From an uncultured bacterium (GTDB taxonomy: Bacteria > Patescibacteriota > Dojkabacteria > B142 > OLB20), in NCBI GenBank assembly GCA_937889205.1, contig CALARN010000148.1, forward strand, positions 1 through 5,792: a stretch of 5,792 nt of DNA. Reading direction: 5' to 3'. Position numbers and translations under genes: made by a program. The notes below the pieces were generated by a model that saw only the letters and a program-made list of their open reading frames with translations, ran no database searches and was not told the origin of the DNA. Shown one piece after another: positions 4,580 to 5,792 of this stretch (position 1 is its first letter; every line of letters starts with the position of its first letter).

Positions 4580-5792
4580 ATGCGACGGAAAATTGCAATA
4601 GTAGGGGCAGGAGCAGCTGGAATGATGTGTATGGCTACTTTGGTTCAGAGCACAAAAGACTTTGAAATACATGTTTTTGATAAAAATCCGAAATTTGGAG
4701 TCAAGGTTGCCTTAACCGGTGGGGGAAGATGTAATCTTACGACATATATTGATGATATGCCAACATTGTTATCAAAATATATGCGTGGAGCTAGGTTCAT
4801 TAAGCCTGCAATGTTAGCTTTTCCACCGCAAGCAGTAAGAGCTTGGTTTGTTGCTCAGCAATTATCTCTCAAGGTTGAGGCAGGTGTTCGAGTTTTTCCA
4901 GTTTCAGATAGAGGGCAAGATGTTGTGGCTGTATTTGAGAAGCTTGCAGATAATCCACTAGTGAAATTACATTTATCTGAAGCTGTAAAATCAGTTATAA
5001 AAAGGGGTGATGGCTTTACATTAAATAGTGCTAAAGGTACTTATGATTTTGATATCGTAGTTATTACTACAGGGGGTAATGCTTATCAAGGGACTGGTTC
5101 TAATGGCGATGGCTATGCTTTAGCTAAATCATTAGGGCATAGTGTTACACAGCTTGGCCCTAGTCTTAATAGTTTTATTTGTGCAGAAGAGTGGTGCGGG
5201 CAGTTAGCTGGAACAAGCTTAACGAATGCGAAGATTTCTTATGTCAACCAAGATGAGAGGACTCTTTTTGTTGCTGGCCCGTTGCTTTTTACTCATCAGG
5301 GGATCTCGGGCCCGGCTGTGTTCAGTTTGGCCTCAGCTATGGCTTTTGAGCAGATTACAGAAGAAACGCCTGTAATGGTTAAATTAATTCCTGATAGCAA
5401 TGCGAACTTTGCTGCTATTGATCAAGAGATTGTCACAACTATTGCAAGTGATGCCACCAAACCATTAGAAAAAATATTAATGAAATATATGCCTCGTCGT
5501 TTAGCAGAGATTGTTATAGGTTTAGCTGGGGTTATAAATACAAAGCCTTCAGAATTAACAAAACTGCAAAGAAAAGAATTGATCCATTATATTGTTGATG
5601 GCATTGAGCTTAGCTTGATAGCAAGAACGAGTGGACTTGAGTTTGTAACAGCTGGTGGTGTTAACGAAAAAGAAATTAACTCTAAAACAATGGAGTCAAG
5701 AATTACTAATAATCTTTACTTTGCAGGAGAAATACTTAATGTAGATGGATTAACTGGAGGTTTTAATCTTCAAGCAGCTTGGGCTACAGGTC
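4580..5792 (+). CDS. HI0933/YhiN-family FAD-dependent oxidoreductase (3' end outside the window)
   Basis: The window holds 404 codons with no stop; the family is usually about 390-420 residues, so roughly 10-15 residues are probably missing. The start is set by an in-frame TGA at 4571-4573, and this ATG is the first start after it. The N-terminal Rossmann motif is I7-V8-GAGAAG (residues 9-14), followed by the family signature KVALTGGGRCNLT (42-54). Further landmarks are VFPVSDRGQDVV (105-116), TTGGNAYQGTGSNGDGY (163-179), LLFTHQGISGP (235-245), TAGGV (357-361) and the C-terminal FAD-binding FAGEILNVDGLTGGFN (381-396). The protein is expected to be a soluble cytoplasmic flavoprotein; members are often annotated as aminoacetone oxidase-like or BaiN-type, but the substrate here cannot be told. 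It is divergent from the dockerin operon and shares only the promoter region, so a functional link to the surface genes is not implied. No Shine-Dalgarno sequence precedes the ATG. Confidence 0.95.
   Translation, partial: MRRKIAIVGAGAAGMMCMATLVQSTKDFEIHVFDKNPKFGVKVALTGGGRCNLTTYIDDMPTLLSKYMRGARFIKPAMLAFPPQAVRAWFVAQQLSLKVEAGVRVFPVSDRGQDVVAVFEKLADNPLVKLHLSEAVKSVIKRGDGFTLNSAKGTYDFDIVVITTGGNAYQGTGSNGDGYALAKSLGHSVTQLGPSLNSFICAEEWCGQLAGTSLTNAKISYVNQDERTLFVAGPLLFTHQGISGPAVFSLASAMAFEQITEETPVMVKLIPDSNANFAAIDQEIVTTIASDATKPLEKILMKYMPRRLAEIVIGLAGVINTKPSELTKLQRKELIHYIVDGIELSLIARTSGLEFVTAGGVNEKEINSKTMESRITNNLYFAGEILNVDGLTGGFNLQAAWATG

Noticed and set aside
1..5792. Alternative genetic code with UGA read as glycine (as in Gracilibacteria/SR1)
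   Set aside because: No in-frame TGA occurs in any of the four genes, and Gly is encoded by GGN throughout. An in-frame TGA directly precedes the flavoprotein start.
1..5792. tRNA, rRNA, CRISPR array, insertion sequence or attachment site
   Set aside because: No cloverleaf, regularly spaced short repeats, transposase or terminal inverted repeats were seen. Intergenic space is only 1-127, 2111-2160, 3352-3380 and 4449-4579.

Overview
The window looks like a piece of a small AT-rich bacterial genome. The most likely source is a member of the Candidate Phyla Radiation (Patescibacteria). This is an inference with three supports. The secreted proteins are built from modules I associate with that group: G-x-(A/I)-W-S-x-x-I-G-W-I-x-F strand repeats, a Cys-rich CGDDGCGG knot, an Asn-Pro Ig-like domain and a compact DFNGDG..D..DFS dockerin. 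None of the four genes has a Shine-Dalgarno sequence. The three complete genes all end in TAA and read through cleanly with the standard code, giving no sign of UGA recoding.

Layout: (1) 1-127 is non-coding as far as I can tell and holds a plausible promoter. (2) 128-2110 (+) encodes a 660-residue secreted, repeat-containing beta-rich surface protein. (3) 2111-2160 is a short convergent gap with a weak hairpin. (4) 3381-4448 (-) and then 2161-3351 (-) form a likely two-gene operon read right to left with a 29-nt gap. Its first gene encodes a secreted protein with two 68-residue repeats, an Ig/PKD-like domain and a C-terminal dockerin. Its second gene encodes a membrane-anchored protein with a cohesin-like N-terminal domain, a Cys-rich knot, an Ig-like domain and a C-terminal transmembrane helix. 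(5) 4449-4579 is a divergent promoter region with four TAAACA/TGTTTA boxes. (6) 4580-5792 (+) is an HI0933/YhiN-type flavoprotein that runs off the window a few residues before its expected end.

The main observation is the dockerin/cohesin pair. One gene encodes a soluble secreted protein ending in two near-symmetrical dockerin calcium loops. The next gene encodes a surface protein whose first mature domain resembles a cohesin and whose C-terminus is a membrane anchor. The simplest model is that the second protein docks the first on the cell surface. The docked protein has no recognisable enzyme domain, so the pair looks like a display or adhesion device rather than a cellulosome. The dockerin assignment is strong from the calcium-loop pattern. 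The cohesin assignment is a fold-level guess from sequence and is the weak link.
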